This document shows, piece by piece, positions 45,552-53,498 of a DNA stretch of 64,000 nucleotides (position 1 is the stretch's first letter; the number at the start of each line of letters is the position of its first letter). The DNA comes from Betaproteobacteria bacterium (GTDB lineage: Bacteria; Pseudomonadota; Gammaproteobacteria; Burkholderiales; Burkholderiaceae_C): positions 248,001 to 312,000 of the forward strand of contig JADIZZ010000001.1 of assembly GCA_016704535.1 (NCBI GenBank), read 5' to 3'. The translations under genes and the position numbers were made by a program. The notes under the pieces are model-generated. The model worked only from the letters and a program-made list of their open reading frames with translations. It was not told the DNA's origin and did not search any database.

Positions 45552-46973
45552 ATGACCCCACTGTCCGCCACCGAAGTCCGCGTGCTCAGCCTGCTGCTGG
45601 AGCGTGCGCTGGCGCTGCCCGCCGCCGAGCGCGAGGCCTTCATCGCCGCGCTGCCCGAACGCCAGCAGGTGCTGGTGCCGCGGCTGCGCGAACGCATGGC
45701 CAGCCTGGTGCAGGTCGAGGCCGACGCCGCCGCCCAGCCGCCCCTGCCGCCACCCAAGGCGGCGCCCCGCGCCGAAATGCGCATCGGCCCCTACCGTCTG
45801 GTGGAACCGCTGGGCGGCGACGAGACCGGCCGTGTCTGGCGTGCCGAACGGAGCGAAGGCACGGCGCGCAAGAACTTTGCGCTGCGACTTCCGCCGCCAG
45901 CGGAAGGCGACGCGCCGCAGCCTTCATTGCAGCGTGTCGAGGAGATGCAGGTCGTGCTGCTTCCCGAGCATCCCGACATCGTGCGTCTGGTCGACGCCGG
46001 ATTCGATGCACAGGGGCGCTTCTACCGTGTGTTGCCGTTCGTCGAAGGCCAGGGCCTGGTCGAGCATGCGCGGCAACGTGGCCACAGCGAACGCGCCGTG
46101 GCGCAGTTGATGTTGAAGGCGGCTCAGCTGGTGGCCTACGTCCACGGCGAACAGGTGGCCTGTAGCGATCTGCGCATGTCCAGTTTCCGTGTCGATGACG
46201 AATCGCGTGTGCTGCTGCTCGACTGGGGCCAGGGCCAGGTGCTGCGCGCCGAGACCGTCGTCACCGACGTGATGGGGCTGGGACGCGTGCTGCAGGCGCT
46301 GCTGGCCGGTGCCGAGCCCGGTGCTGCGGCGCGGCCCGCCCGCGCCGTAACGCAGGCCCCCGACCTGGGCCGCGTGTTGCAGCGCGCGCTGCGCGAACCG
46401 GGCGTAGCGCCCTACGACAGCGTGCAGGCGATGGTCGACGACCTGAAGCTGATCCCCGACTTCCGCCCAGTGCCAGGCGCACCCGGTGGCGCTTTGCACC
46501 TGACGCGGCTGTTCGTGCGCCGCAACAGGTTGACGCTGGGCGCGGGCGTTCTGGTGGGCGCACTGCTGGTGGGGGTGGGTAGCACCGCCTGGCGCGACCA
46601 GCAGCGCAGTACCGCCCAGTCCCAGCGCAGCGACGAGGTGCAGGTTTTCCTGGCCGAACACCTGCCCGGGCCGCCACCCGGTGCCGACGGCCAGCCGCCC
46701 GACATCGCCGTCGAGGCACCGCGCCTGCAGCGGGCACTGGAGACGGCGCGTCTCGGTTTCCCGGGCAACCCGGTACTGCGCGGCCAGGTCCTCACCGCGC
46801 TCGGGTTGCGTTTTCAGGCGCTGGGCCAGCCAGAGCAGGCGCAGGCCGTGCTGCAGGAAGCGGTGCTGCTGCTGCAGGGCACTGCCAGAGCGGACGATCC
46901 GGCAATGACGGCAGCGCGGGCAGCGCTGGCGAAGCAGCAGCGCGTGAATGCGCCGGGTGCCCGGCCGCCTTGA
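45552..46973 (+). CDS. Membrane-anchored Ser/Thr kinase-like protein, probable pseudokinase
   Basis: 473 residues. A helical N-terminus (1-55) precedes a protein-kinase-like fold at about 80-300, then a single membrane helix (about 328-346) and a helical, TPR-like C-terminal part (ETARLGFPGNPVLRGQVLTALG). Key kinase residues are altered: the glycine loop is GGDETGRV, the VAIK lysine is R112 (FALRL), the HRD triad is CSD with only D206 kept, the following Asn is Ser, and DFG is DWG (224-226). Loss of the ATP lysine and catalytic HR suggests no kinase activity. It may act as a scaffold or sensor. Confidence 0.75.
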   Translation: MTPLSATEVRVLSLLLERALALPAAEREAFIAALPERQQVLVPRLRERMASLVQVEADAAAQPPLPPPKAAPRAEMRIGPYRLVEPLGGDETGRVWRAERSEGTARKNFALRLPPPAEGDAPQPSLQRVEEMQVVLLPEHPDIVRLVDAGFDAQGRFYRVLPFVEGQGLVEHARQRGHSERAVAQLMLKAAQLVAYVHGEQVACSDLRMSSFRVDDESRVLLLDWGQGQVLRAETVVTDVMGLGRVLQALLAGAEPGAAARPARAVTQAPDLGRVLQRALREPGVAPYDSVQAMVDDLKLIPDFRPVPGAPGGALHLTRLFVRRNRLTLGAGVLVGALLVGVGSTAWRDQQRSTAQSQRSDEVQVFLAEHLPGPPPGADGQPPDIAVEAPRLQRALETARLGFPGNPVLRGQVLTALGLRFQALGQPEQAQAVLQEAVLLLQGTARADDPAMTAARAALAKQQRVNAPGARPP

Positions 46974-46983
46974 GAATTTGTGG

Positions 46984-47169
46984 TCACGCTACGACCAAAA
47001 GCGTCGGATCGAACCACACATCTTCATGGTCATCAGCAATTTGAAATCTCCAGCCAGGAGCCAATCCAAGGTACTTCTGAATTCGAGGACACCACTCATC
47101 AATGTGCTCGATGTGCAGCGGCTTGAAGAAGTCAGGATCGGTGGACATCTCCTCGCCCGCCTGGCCCCA
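46984..47169 (-). pseudogene. Truncated Imm33-like immunity protein
   Basis: This 62-codon minus-strand piece ends in TGA at 46984-46986. It reads WGQAGEEMSTDPDFFKPLHI and later YLGLAPGWRFQIADDHEDVW, matching from memory the C-terminal half of Imm33-domain immunity proteins of polymorphic toxins. It breaks off exactly at the left inverted repeat of the adjacent transposase element, and I find no N-terminal half on the far side. It is probably a spare immunity gene cut by the insertion and a deletion. Too short to be an independent gene. Confidence 0.6.
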
Positions 47170-47170
47170 G

Positions 47171-47189
47171 TTGGGGTCAAGTCTCTCCT
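47171..47189 (+). repeat. Terminal inverted repeat, left, of the REP-associated transposase element
   Basis: TTGGGGTCAAGTCTCTCCT. Its reverse complement recurs at 48083-48101 with one mismatch (18 of 19). It overlaps the transposase stop codon. Confidence 0.75.
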
Positions 47190-48067
47190 CTCTCTACACC
47201 TCGGATCAATCGACTGACGTGTGCGACCGACAACCCGCACTCCGACGCCAGCCCCGGCATCGATTTCCAGCCCGCCCGGTAGGCTGCATGCAACGCCTGC
47301 GGTCTCAAGCCCGCGTGCCTTTCGAGCCACGCAGCCCAAGTCGTCGGGCCGACTGCGGCCGGGCTGCGCTGGCGCGCAGGGACGTCGGCGGACTGCAGCC
47401 GTGCCGCGCCAGCCAGCGCACGCATGCGCTCGGCGAATTGCTCGTCGCCCAGGTAGATCTGGCCGCTCAGGTGATTCGCCCAGAAGTCCACGTCGGACTC
47501 CTGGCCCTCGTTAACCAGGGCCGCGTAACGCCTGGCCGCGGTGTTCCGGTCGCGCTGACTGGCCGCGGCGCGGCCCAGCATGAAACCCTGAAGTGCGTCG
47601 ACGGCCAGCCACGGCTGCGGGGGTTCCAGCCCTAGGTGGGCGCGGCAGCTGGACCAGGACCAGTCCTCGGGACGCGGCACCAGTCCAGCGGCTACCGGGT
47701 TGCGTTCGACATATCGGCAAAGGGCAACGAGGTAGTTGTCGCGGTCAACCAGCACCGCCTTGAACCGGCCCTGGAACAGGTGCCCGACCAGCGCATGGCG
47801 TCGGTTGAACGCTTGGGTGTAGACCCCGTTCAGATGCCGCATCAGCCGCGACAACTGGCCCGTATGCGTCTGCAACACCAGATGGTAGTGGTTGCCCATG
47901 AGGCAGTAAGCGAGCACATCGGTGTCGAACCGCGTCAAGGCATCGCCGAGCACGTCCAGGTGGCACTCGCGGTCAGCGTCGTCCCGGTAGATCGGTTCGC
48001 GCCGGTCACCACGGGATGTGACGTGGTACGTGGCGCCGGGGAATTCGATGCGAAGGGGGCGGGACAT
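47177..48067 (-). CDS. REP-associated tyrosine transposase (IS200/Y1 type)
   Basis: 296-residue Y1-type transposase. It starts MSRPLRIEFPGATYHVTSRG; the HUH motif is in YCLMGNHYHLVLQT, and the catalytic tyrosine is likely in the helix FNRRHALVGHLFQGRF ... YLVALCRYVERNPV. These enzymes handle single-stranded REP hairpins. The C-terminal third (after about 180) is an extended helix-turn-helix-like part (ASECGLSVAHVSRLIRG). ATG 48067 is chosen because family similarity begins there. Confidence 0.88.
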   Translation of the reverse strand: MSRPLRIEFPGATYHVTSRGDRREPIYRDDADRECHLDVLGDALTRFDTDVLAYCLMGNHYHLVLQTHTGQLSRLMRHLNGVYTQAFNRRHALVGHLFQGRFKAVLVDRDNYLVALCRYVERNPVAAGLVPRPEDWSWSSCRAHLGLEPPQPWLAVDALQGFMLGRAAASQRDRNTAARRYAALVNEGQESDVDFWANHLSGQIYLGDEQFAERMRALAGAARLQSADVPARQRSPAAVGPTTWAAWLERHAGLRPQALHAAYRAGWKSMPGLASECGLSVAHVSRLIRGVERGET

Positions 48068-48082
48068 GAGTGAAGATGATAA

Positions 48083-48101
48083 AGGAGAGACCTGACCCCA
48101 A
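48083..48101 (-). repeat. Terminal inverted repeat, right, of the REP-associated transposase element
   Basis: AGGAGAGACCTGACCCCAA, the reverse complement of the left repeat except for one base. It sits 15 bp upstream of the transposase ATG. Confidence 0.75.
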
Positions 48102-48154
48102 GTGCGCTGACACCGAGGCCCAGGCCGGCAAGATGACCGGCGGCAGGGCAAGGC

Positions 48155-48604
48155 TTAAGACTTGATCTCGGCCGAGCCCAAGAATCGCCCGCGCTTACCT
48201 GCTTGTGCGGTTGCGTCGAGGAATTCGACCTCCTGACCGCTATCGAGTGCCCGGTACGGGAAGAAGACCTCTGCACAGTATCCCGCCCGATGCTCAAGCG
48301 CGAATTCAACTGCATCGCGCACACCGTTGACAGGGGCGCCCAAGGAAACGTTCTTGACGAGCCCCACAACCAAGGGCCGCATGGCCAAAGATATCTCCCG
48401 CAAACGCTCTTCAAGTTGGGCTGCACGAACACGGCCAGAACCTACACCCTGGACGTCCGACTCAAGGCCTACATGCACAACGCTCTCGTCATCCAGCATG
48501 TAGCCGCCAAACGGATGAAACTCGCCAAACTGGCTCAGCATTTTTCTTGCGAACGGAAGAAGCTCATTCATGAGCTTCTCTGCGGCAACTCGATCTGCAC
48601 TCAT
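48155..48604 (-). CDS. Probable immunity protein for the Rhs toxin
   Basis: 149 residues, no family that I can name with confidence. MNELLPFARKMLSQFGEFHP, GGYMLDDESVVHV and the C-terminal EVFFPYRALDSGQEVEFLD give it a small alpha/beta look seen in many immunity proteins. It follows the toxin-encoding end of the Rhs gene by 48 bp on the same strand, the standard position for cognate immunity genes. Base composition is lower in GC than the surrounding core genes, in line with horizontal arrival of the toxin tip and immunity gene. Confidence 0.65.
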   Translation of the reverse strand: MSADRVAAEKLMNELLPFARKMLSQFGEFHPFGGYMLDDESVVHVGLESDVQGVGSGRVRAAQLEERLREISLAMRPLVVGLVKNVSLGAPVNGVRDAVEFALEHRAGYCAEVFFPYRALDSGQEVEFLDATAQAGKRGRFLGSAEIKS

Positions 48605-48652
48605 GAGGAAGTCCTACCTGGCCACATGTGCCAGTCCGAAGTTGCTTCGAGG

Positions 48653-51600
48653 TTACTTCGGGCCTAAGTCAGGGCGCCGAATCACTGTGGAATTCTCTTG
48701 AACTGGAGCGGATACGTCGGTTTTGTTGCCAGTCACAACTACGTGCTCTTTACCCTCGGCTTTGGCAGCTTCACGCTGCGTGCGAATTTGCTCGGTGTCC
48801 GTCAAGCGTTTCGTATCTTTAATCTCGCCAACTTGCTTGCTGTCCTGGAAGTCCGGAATAGATTTTTTCCCCTCAGCCTCAACAGCGGTCGTGTTCTTCT
48901 CCTTCCCCATGTCTTTCAGGACACGTCCTTCTGATTCGCGCCCTCGCTGCATCGGATCCTGCTGCTTCTCGTTGCGTGTGGCTGCTCTAGCCGCGCCTGC
49001 GACGCGGCCAGCGACGGTGGCCACGGCTCGCGTTACTACAGCCGCAATTCCCCAAAGAACGGGATGCCGTCCGTCTGGGTCTGTGAACTTGTATGGGTTG
49101 TTGTTTCCGTAGACATAACGGTTAAAGCTACTGCCGTCATTCGCATCGGTCGTAACCTGATCAACACTAAGAAACCTCCCCGCCACCGGCTCGTAATACC
49201 TCTGCTGCATGTAAACCAGCCCCGTATCCGCATCGTTCACATGCCCCGTGAACCCAATGCTGGACGGATTCGCGCTACCCGCCACCGTCGCCCCGTAGGG
49301 CTCGTACCGCGTACGCTCGATCACCCCACCTGAACCATTGGTCCGCGCCACCGGGCTGCCCAACGCATCGGTGTGACTGAAACTCGTCCCCGTCTGGCTG
49401 TTGGCTTCGGCGATCAACTTGTCGCCCAGGTACACGTAGCGCGTATTGCCCTTGACCGAGTGGGCGCTGAAACGCAGTTGCCCCGCTGCGCCCGCGCCAC
49501 TGTAGGCATTGAGAAGCGTGCTGCCATCGGCATACACCACCCAGCTGCGCCGGCCGTGCCCGTCGTAGTCGTAGGTCGCCTTGCCCAAGGCCGCACGCAT
49601 CCGGTTGCCGATGTCGAAGCCGTAGCCCTGTGCGCCGCGCTGTGCCAGGTTGCCATTGGCGTCGTAGCGCATCGTCACGTTCTGGCTGCCCCCCAGGCCA
49701 ACGAGGCGGTTCGTCGCCGGGTCGATGGCGTGCGTCAGCGTGCGCCCGCCCACCTGGCTGCTGCGCAGGTTGTCCAGCGCGTCGTAGCCGAAGGTCCCGC
49801 TGCCCCAGGGGCCGCTGGCAGTCGTCAGCCGGTCCAGGCCGTCGTAGGCCAGGCTGCGCGTGTTGATGCCCTGCAGCCGGTCCTGGATGCCGGTGACGTT
49901 GCCGTTGGCGTCGTAGCTGTACTGGTCGTTGACCACCCCTGCGTCCTGCCATTGCAAAGGCAGCCCGCGGGCGTTCAGGCTGACGCTGCGCGTGATGCCG
50001 TTGGCCAGTCTGTAGCCGGCCACGGCGCCGTTGGGGTGGTGGCTCACCGCGCTGGCATATCCCGAGACCTGCGTGGGCTCGCCCAGCGCGTTGGGCGCAT
50101 AGCTCATCGTGCCCGAGGGGTCGCTGAGCGAACTGACGCTGCCGTGGGCGTCCATGCCGTAGCTGAAGTTCCAGCCCTGCCCCGGCTGCTGCCCGGGCCC
50201 TGAGAGTTGTTCCTGCACCAGCAGCCGGCGGTTGTTGTAGACATAGGTCCAGGTAAAGCTGCTGGAAACCACCTGCAGCGGCAGGCCGTCGGGCGTGTAG
50301 CTACGTGCAATGCCCGGCGTACCATCGCCGAAGGAAGTGCCGGTCAGGCGGTTGCGCGCGTCGTAGCCGAAGCTGATCCTGCTGCCCGCCATCACGCTGC
50401 CCTGGTCGCACGCCGCGGTGCTGGTCAGGGTCTGGCCGCTGGCGCGCCACGCCACGTTGCCGGCGGCGTCGTAGGCCTGGATCGTCGCGCCCGTCTCGGG
50501 CTCGATGGTCTTGCACAGGCGCTGCTGTGCGTCGTAGACATAACTGCGCGTGGCGCTGACGCCCCCGCCCGCCCAGGTGCCGGCACGCATGATCGACCTC
50601 GCCTTGCCGAAGACGTCGCGCGCGATGGACACCGTCACGCCTTCGGGCGCCCACATGGCGGTGATGGCGTCTTCGCTCGGGCTGTCGAAGGTCTGAAAGG
50701 CGGTGGTGGTGGCGTGGCCGCGCGGACTCGTCACACGCTTCTGGAAGTTGGCCAGGTAGTCGGTGGTCGTGGTCAGCACGCCCAGTTCGCTGTCCTGCCA
50801 CTGGCGAACCACACGCCCCAGGGCGTCGTAGGCCCAGCCCGCGCCGGGTACGCTGGCGTCGATGCTGTCGACAGCACGGCGCGGGACGCTTTCGAAAGAC
50901 TTGCGCCCGTCGGCGTCCCAGCGGGTCTGCACCATGCGCACGGTCTCGGACTCTCGGTCCATGTCCCAGGTGCGCGACAAGCGCTCGCGCCACAGGGCGT
51001 CGTAGAAGCGCTGAGTGACGCGCCGTCCGGTGGTCACGGTCTGCAACCAGTGGCCGGCAGCCAGGCCATAGGCTGCGAAAGGCGAGGGAGCGAACGTGAT
51101 CTGCGTCGGGTGGTAGCCCACGGCGTCGCCGCCCGGGGGGGTAACGCTGTTCAAGCGGCCCATGATGTCGTAGCCGTAGCTGGTGGTGGTGCCGGCGGCA
51201 TTGGTCACCGAGGTCACCAGGCCCAGGGCATTGACCGTGGCGCGTTCCAAGGTGCCGTCAGGGTGCGCAATGGTCTGCGCCAACCCAAGCCGGTAGTTCG
51301 AAAGGCTGGTCGGACGGCCGGCGGCGTCGTACGCCACCGACACCGTGCCGTCGGGGTGATAGTCCCAACGGCCGGTGCGAAAGCCGAAGGCGTACCTGGC
51401 CGTGCGGCTGGCGGTGCTGGGGTGATAGTCGTGCTGCTCTGACTTCAGCCCGGTGCCGACATCGGTGACGCTGGCCACCTGCCCCAGCACCCAGGCGGAG
51501 GTGTTGTCGTGGTACGCGGTGAGCTCCGTGCGTGAGCCCGAGGGGCCGCTGCGCACCACGCGGGCGGCGCGTGCCCTCAGGTCGAACTCGGTGGCTTCCC

Positions 51601-53263
51601 AGAGGAAGTTGCTGCCCTGCTGGGTGACCCCTCTGCGGTCTTGCGGTCGGTGCTTCTGGTGGAAGACGCCGTCGCCGCCGAAGTTGTAGCTGTAGCCGTT
51701 CTCGGCTGGGTAAGGTCCGGCGCCGGCGGCGCGGTAGCGGTAGGTGACGGTTCGCAGTGCCGAGCTGCCGTTCCAGCCCTCGTCGGTCTGCAGCAACTGG
51801 CCCTCGTTGTCACGCCAGCGCATGCCGAATACATGGCGCGTCACGAAGCCGCGGGCATCCGTCACCTGGACTGCCCTCGTGCTGGAGCACCCGCTGCAAG
51901 GCAAGTTGCCGCCCACTGCGGGCAAGTAGCTGTACTGCCAGCTTAAAGCGGGCACGCCCGGGCCAGAGAGTGTCTTGCGCGTCAAGGACATCGAGATGAA
52001 GGAAGCCACGTTCGGGGTCATGGGATTCCCGCTCGACGGTACGAAGCTGCGGAAGTGCGCCACGGCGGTGGTCTGAAAGGTGCCAACAGCGCCCGACGGG
52101 TGCTGCATCACGCGCGTCCATAGTCCGCCGGTGCCTTCGGGCGCAACCTTCAGGTTGTCGCCGCTGAACCGCCAGGCCGTACCGTCGGGTTGCTGCACTT
52201 CATACAGACCCGTGCTGTTGAACCGGTATACCCAGGTGCGGACGCCGTCGCTTACGGTGCTGAGTCGGCGGGTCGTGGTGTCGTAAGTCAGGGTCAGGCG
52301 GCGGCCGTCGCTCGACTCGACCGCGGTCAACGCCCACGGCATCTGCGACGAGTACGTGTACCGCACGGTATTGCCGAAGCGGTCGGTCACGAGCGTCGGA
52401 AGAAGCCAGACTTCGTTGCGAAGCAGTTTCCAGTCTTCGATGGCGACGTTGGGCTGCACTTCCCCGGGCCCCGTCACGCGGAGCGCACTCGAGTCGACGC
52501 GCATGGCTGTGGTGCCGCCGCTCAGCTGCAAGCTCGGTCCGGGCCGAACCACCATGCGGTCGAACCTGTACGTGATGCCGTCGGGCGACCTGGCCAGAAA
52601 CCCTTCGCCGCTGCCCTGGCTTCCCGGGGCCAGCGTGGGTAGGCAGGAGAATTGCCAACCGTCCTTCGACACCACGGGATACGGCCCGCCGCCAACGGGG
52701 GCGGAGCCGTACGCCGGGCTTCGCAGCTGAAGCTCCTGCTCGCCTTGGCCTGGAATGCTCATCGTGGCGAGGGGAAAACCGCCCTCGACCCAGCTACCCT
52801 GCGCCAACTGTGCAGGCATCAATTCGCGGTCGAAGTACGAACACCGGCGGCCTCGCTCGGCCTCGGTACTCCCCATGACGCGCCAACCGGCCCACTGGGA
52901 GAACACGCCCCGGATGTGCGGTATGTCGAATTCCCAGTCGAACAGATGCCCACCGATGGCACTGTTCACACCCGTCTTCATGCGCCGGCCGAACGACACG
53001 CTCAACGCGTTGTTCCCGGGCAACGACACATCGGTCTGCGTGAACTCCAGTCCACCCGTGTACAGGCTGACCGCGTCGCCGAACAGCTGCGTCCCGTGAG
53101 TGGTGGGCGCTTCGGCACCGCGAATGAGCTGTGTCCCTTCCTGGTACTGGGTGACCGTCTGGGCGTGGGCCGCCGGCAGACAGCTCAGCAATGGGGCAAG
53201 CAGGCCGACCGAGAGCAGGCGCAAGACCTGGAAGTGCCGTCTCGCAACAGGACTTTCGAGCAT
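48653..53263 (-). CDS. Rhs/YD-repeat polymorphic toxin with REase-7-type nuclease tip
   Basis: 1536 residues. A signal peptide (RLLSVGLLAPLLSCLPAAHAQ) leads into a long YD-repeat shell (YDANGNLAQRG, YDAAGNVAWR and similar) ending at the Rhs core marker RYYEPVAGRFLSVDQ ... NNPYKFTDPDG. After the core come a hydrophobic Ala/Val stretch and a ~100-residue tip with GRESEGRVL, SIPDFQDSKQVGEIKDTKRL and HVVVTGNKT, matching restriction-endonuclease-fold toxins (Tox-REase-7). Asp/Glu/Lys in the IPDF...GEIK motif are the likely catalytic residues. The start is ATG 53263 behind GGGGG; the frame is open upstream but that part is the antisense of the promoter region and rhlE. A Sec signal rather than a PAAR/VgrG domain suggests Sec-dependent export. 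Confidence 0.88.
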   Translation of the reverse strand: MLESPVARRHFQVLRLLSVGLLAPLLSCLPAAHAQTVTQYQEGTQLIRGAEAPTTHGTQLFGDAVSLYTGGLEFTQTDVSLPGNNALSVSFGRRMKTGVNSAIGGHLFDWEFDIPHIRGVFSQWAGWRVMGSTEAERGRRCSYFDRELMPAQLAQGSWVEGGFPLATMSIPGQGEQELQLRSPAYGSAPVGGGPYPVVSKDGWQFSCLPTLAPGSQGSGEGFLARSPDGITYRFDRMVVRPGPSLQLSGGTTAMRVDSSALRVTGPGEVQPNVAIEDWKLLRNEVWLLPTLVTDRFGNTVRYTYSSQMPWALTAVESSDGRRLTLTYDTTTRRLSTVSDGVRTWVYRFNSTGLYEVQQPDGTAWRFSGDNLKVAPEGTGGLWTRVMQHPSGAVGTFQTTAVAHFRSFVPSSGNPMTPNVASFISMSLTRKTLSGPGVPALSWQYSYLPAVGGNLPCSGCSSTRAVQVTDARGFVTRHVFGMRWRDNEGQLLQTDEGWNGSSALRTVTYRYRAAGAGPYPAENGYSYNFGGDGVFHQKHRPQDRRGVTQQGSNFLWEATEFDLRARAARVVRSGPSGSRTELTAYHDNTSAWVLGQVASVTDVGTGLKSEQHDYHPSTASRTARYAFGFRTGRWDYHPDGTVSVAYDAAGRPTSLSNYRLGLAQTIAHPDGTLERATVNALGLVTSVTNAAGTTTSYGYDIMGRLNSVTPPGGDAVGYHPTQITFAPSPFAAYGLAAGHWLQTVTTGRRVTQRFYDALWRERLSRTWDMDRESETVRMVQTRWDADGRKSFESVPRRAVDSIDASVPGAGWAYDALGRVVRQWQDSELGVLTTTTDYLANFQKRVTSPRGHATTTAFQTFDSPSEDAITAMWAPEGVTVSIARDVFGKARSIMRAGTWAGGGVSATRSYVYDAQQRLCKTIEPETGATIQAYDAAGNVAWRASGQTLTSTAACDQGSVMAGSRISFGYDARNRLTGTSFGDGTPGIARSYTPDGLPLQVVSSSFTWTYVYNNRRLLVQEQLSGPGQQPGQGWNFSYGMDAHGSVSSLSDPSGTMSYAPNALGEPTQVSGYASAVSHHPNGAVAGYRLANGITRSVSLNARGLPLQWQDAGVVNDQYSYDANGNVTGIQDRLQGINTRSLAYDGLDRLTTASGPWGSGTFGYDALDNLRSSQVGGRTLTHAIDPATNRLVGLGGSQNVTMRYDANGNLAQRGAQGYGFDIGNRMRAALGKATYDYDGHGRRSWVVYADGSTLLNAYSGAGAAGQLRFSAHSVKGNTRYVYLGDKLIAEANSQTGTSFSHTDALGSPVARTNGSGGVIERTRYEPYGATVAGSANPSSIGFTGHVNDADTGLVYMQQRYYEPVAGRFLSVDQVTTDANDGSSFNRYVYGNNNPYKFTDPDGRHPVLWGIAAVVTRAVATVAGRVAGAARAATRNEKQQDPMQRGRESEGRVLKDMGKEKNTTAVEAEGKKSIPDFQDSKQVGEIKDTKRLTDTEQIRTQREAAKAEGKEHVVVTGNKTDVSAPVQENSTVIRRPDLGPK

Positions 53264-53498
53264 GCGTTCCCCCGTCGTTGCTGGTGATCTGCGCACACCG
53301 CCTTCAATGCCGAAGGCGACAGACGATTCGTGACCGGCACACCGCCCAGTCCGCAGACGCAGCGGGCTGTGGGCGAACAGCGCGCGCTTTGGCTCGGCAG
53401 AATTGGGAGGAAGGCGCGACGCTAGCAACTGCCGTCGACTTGTGCAAGATGTCCGGCCTGCCTCCCGCGTCAGCCCGCGTGACCGATAATCCGCGCAC
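53264..53498. other. Divergent intergenic region between the Rhs gene and rhlE
   Basis: 235 bp that must hold promoters for both genes. I see no operator palindrome, terminator or small gene in it. Confidence 0.5.

Larger units (their letters stand above)
47171..48101 (-). mobile_element. REP-associated tyrosine transposase (RAYT) element
   Basis: A 931-bp unit bounded by the 19-bp inverted repeats and containing one IS200-like transposase gene. Such single-gene elements are usually domesticated and kept at single copy with flanking TTGGGGTCA-type motifs. It lies between the Rhs immunity gene and a truncated second immunity gene, interrupting the toxin island. Confidence 0.7.
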
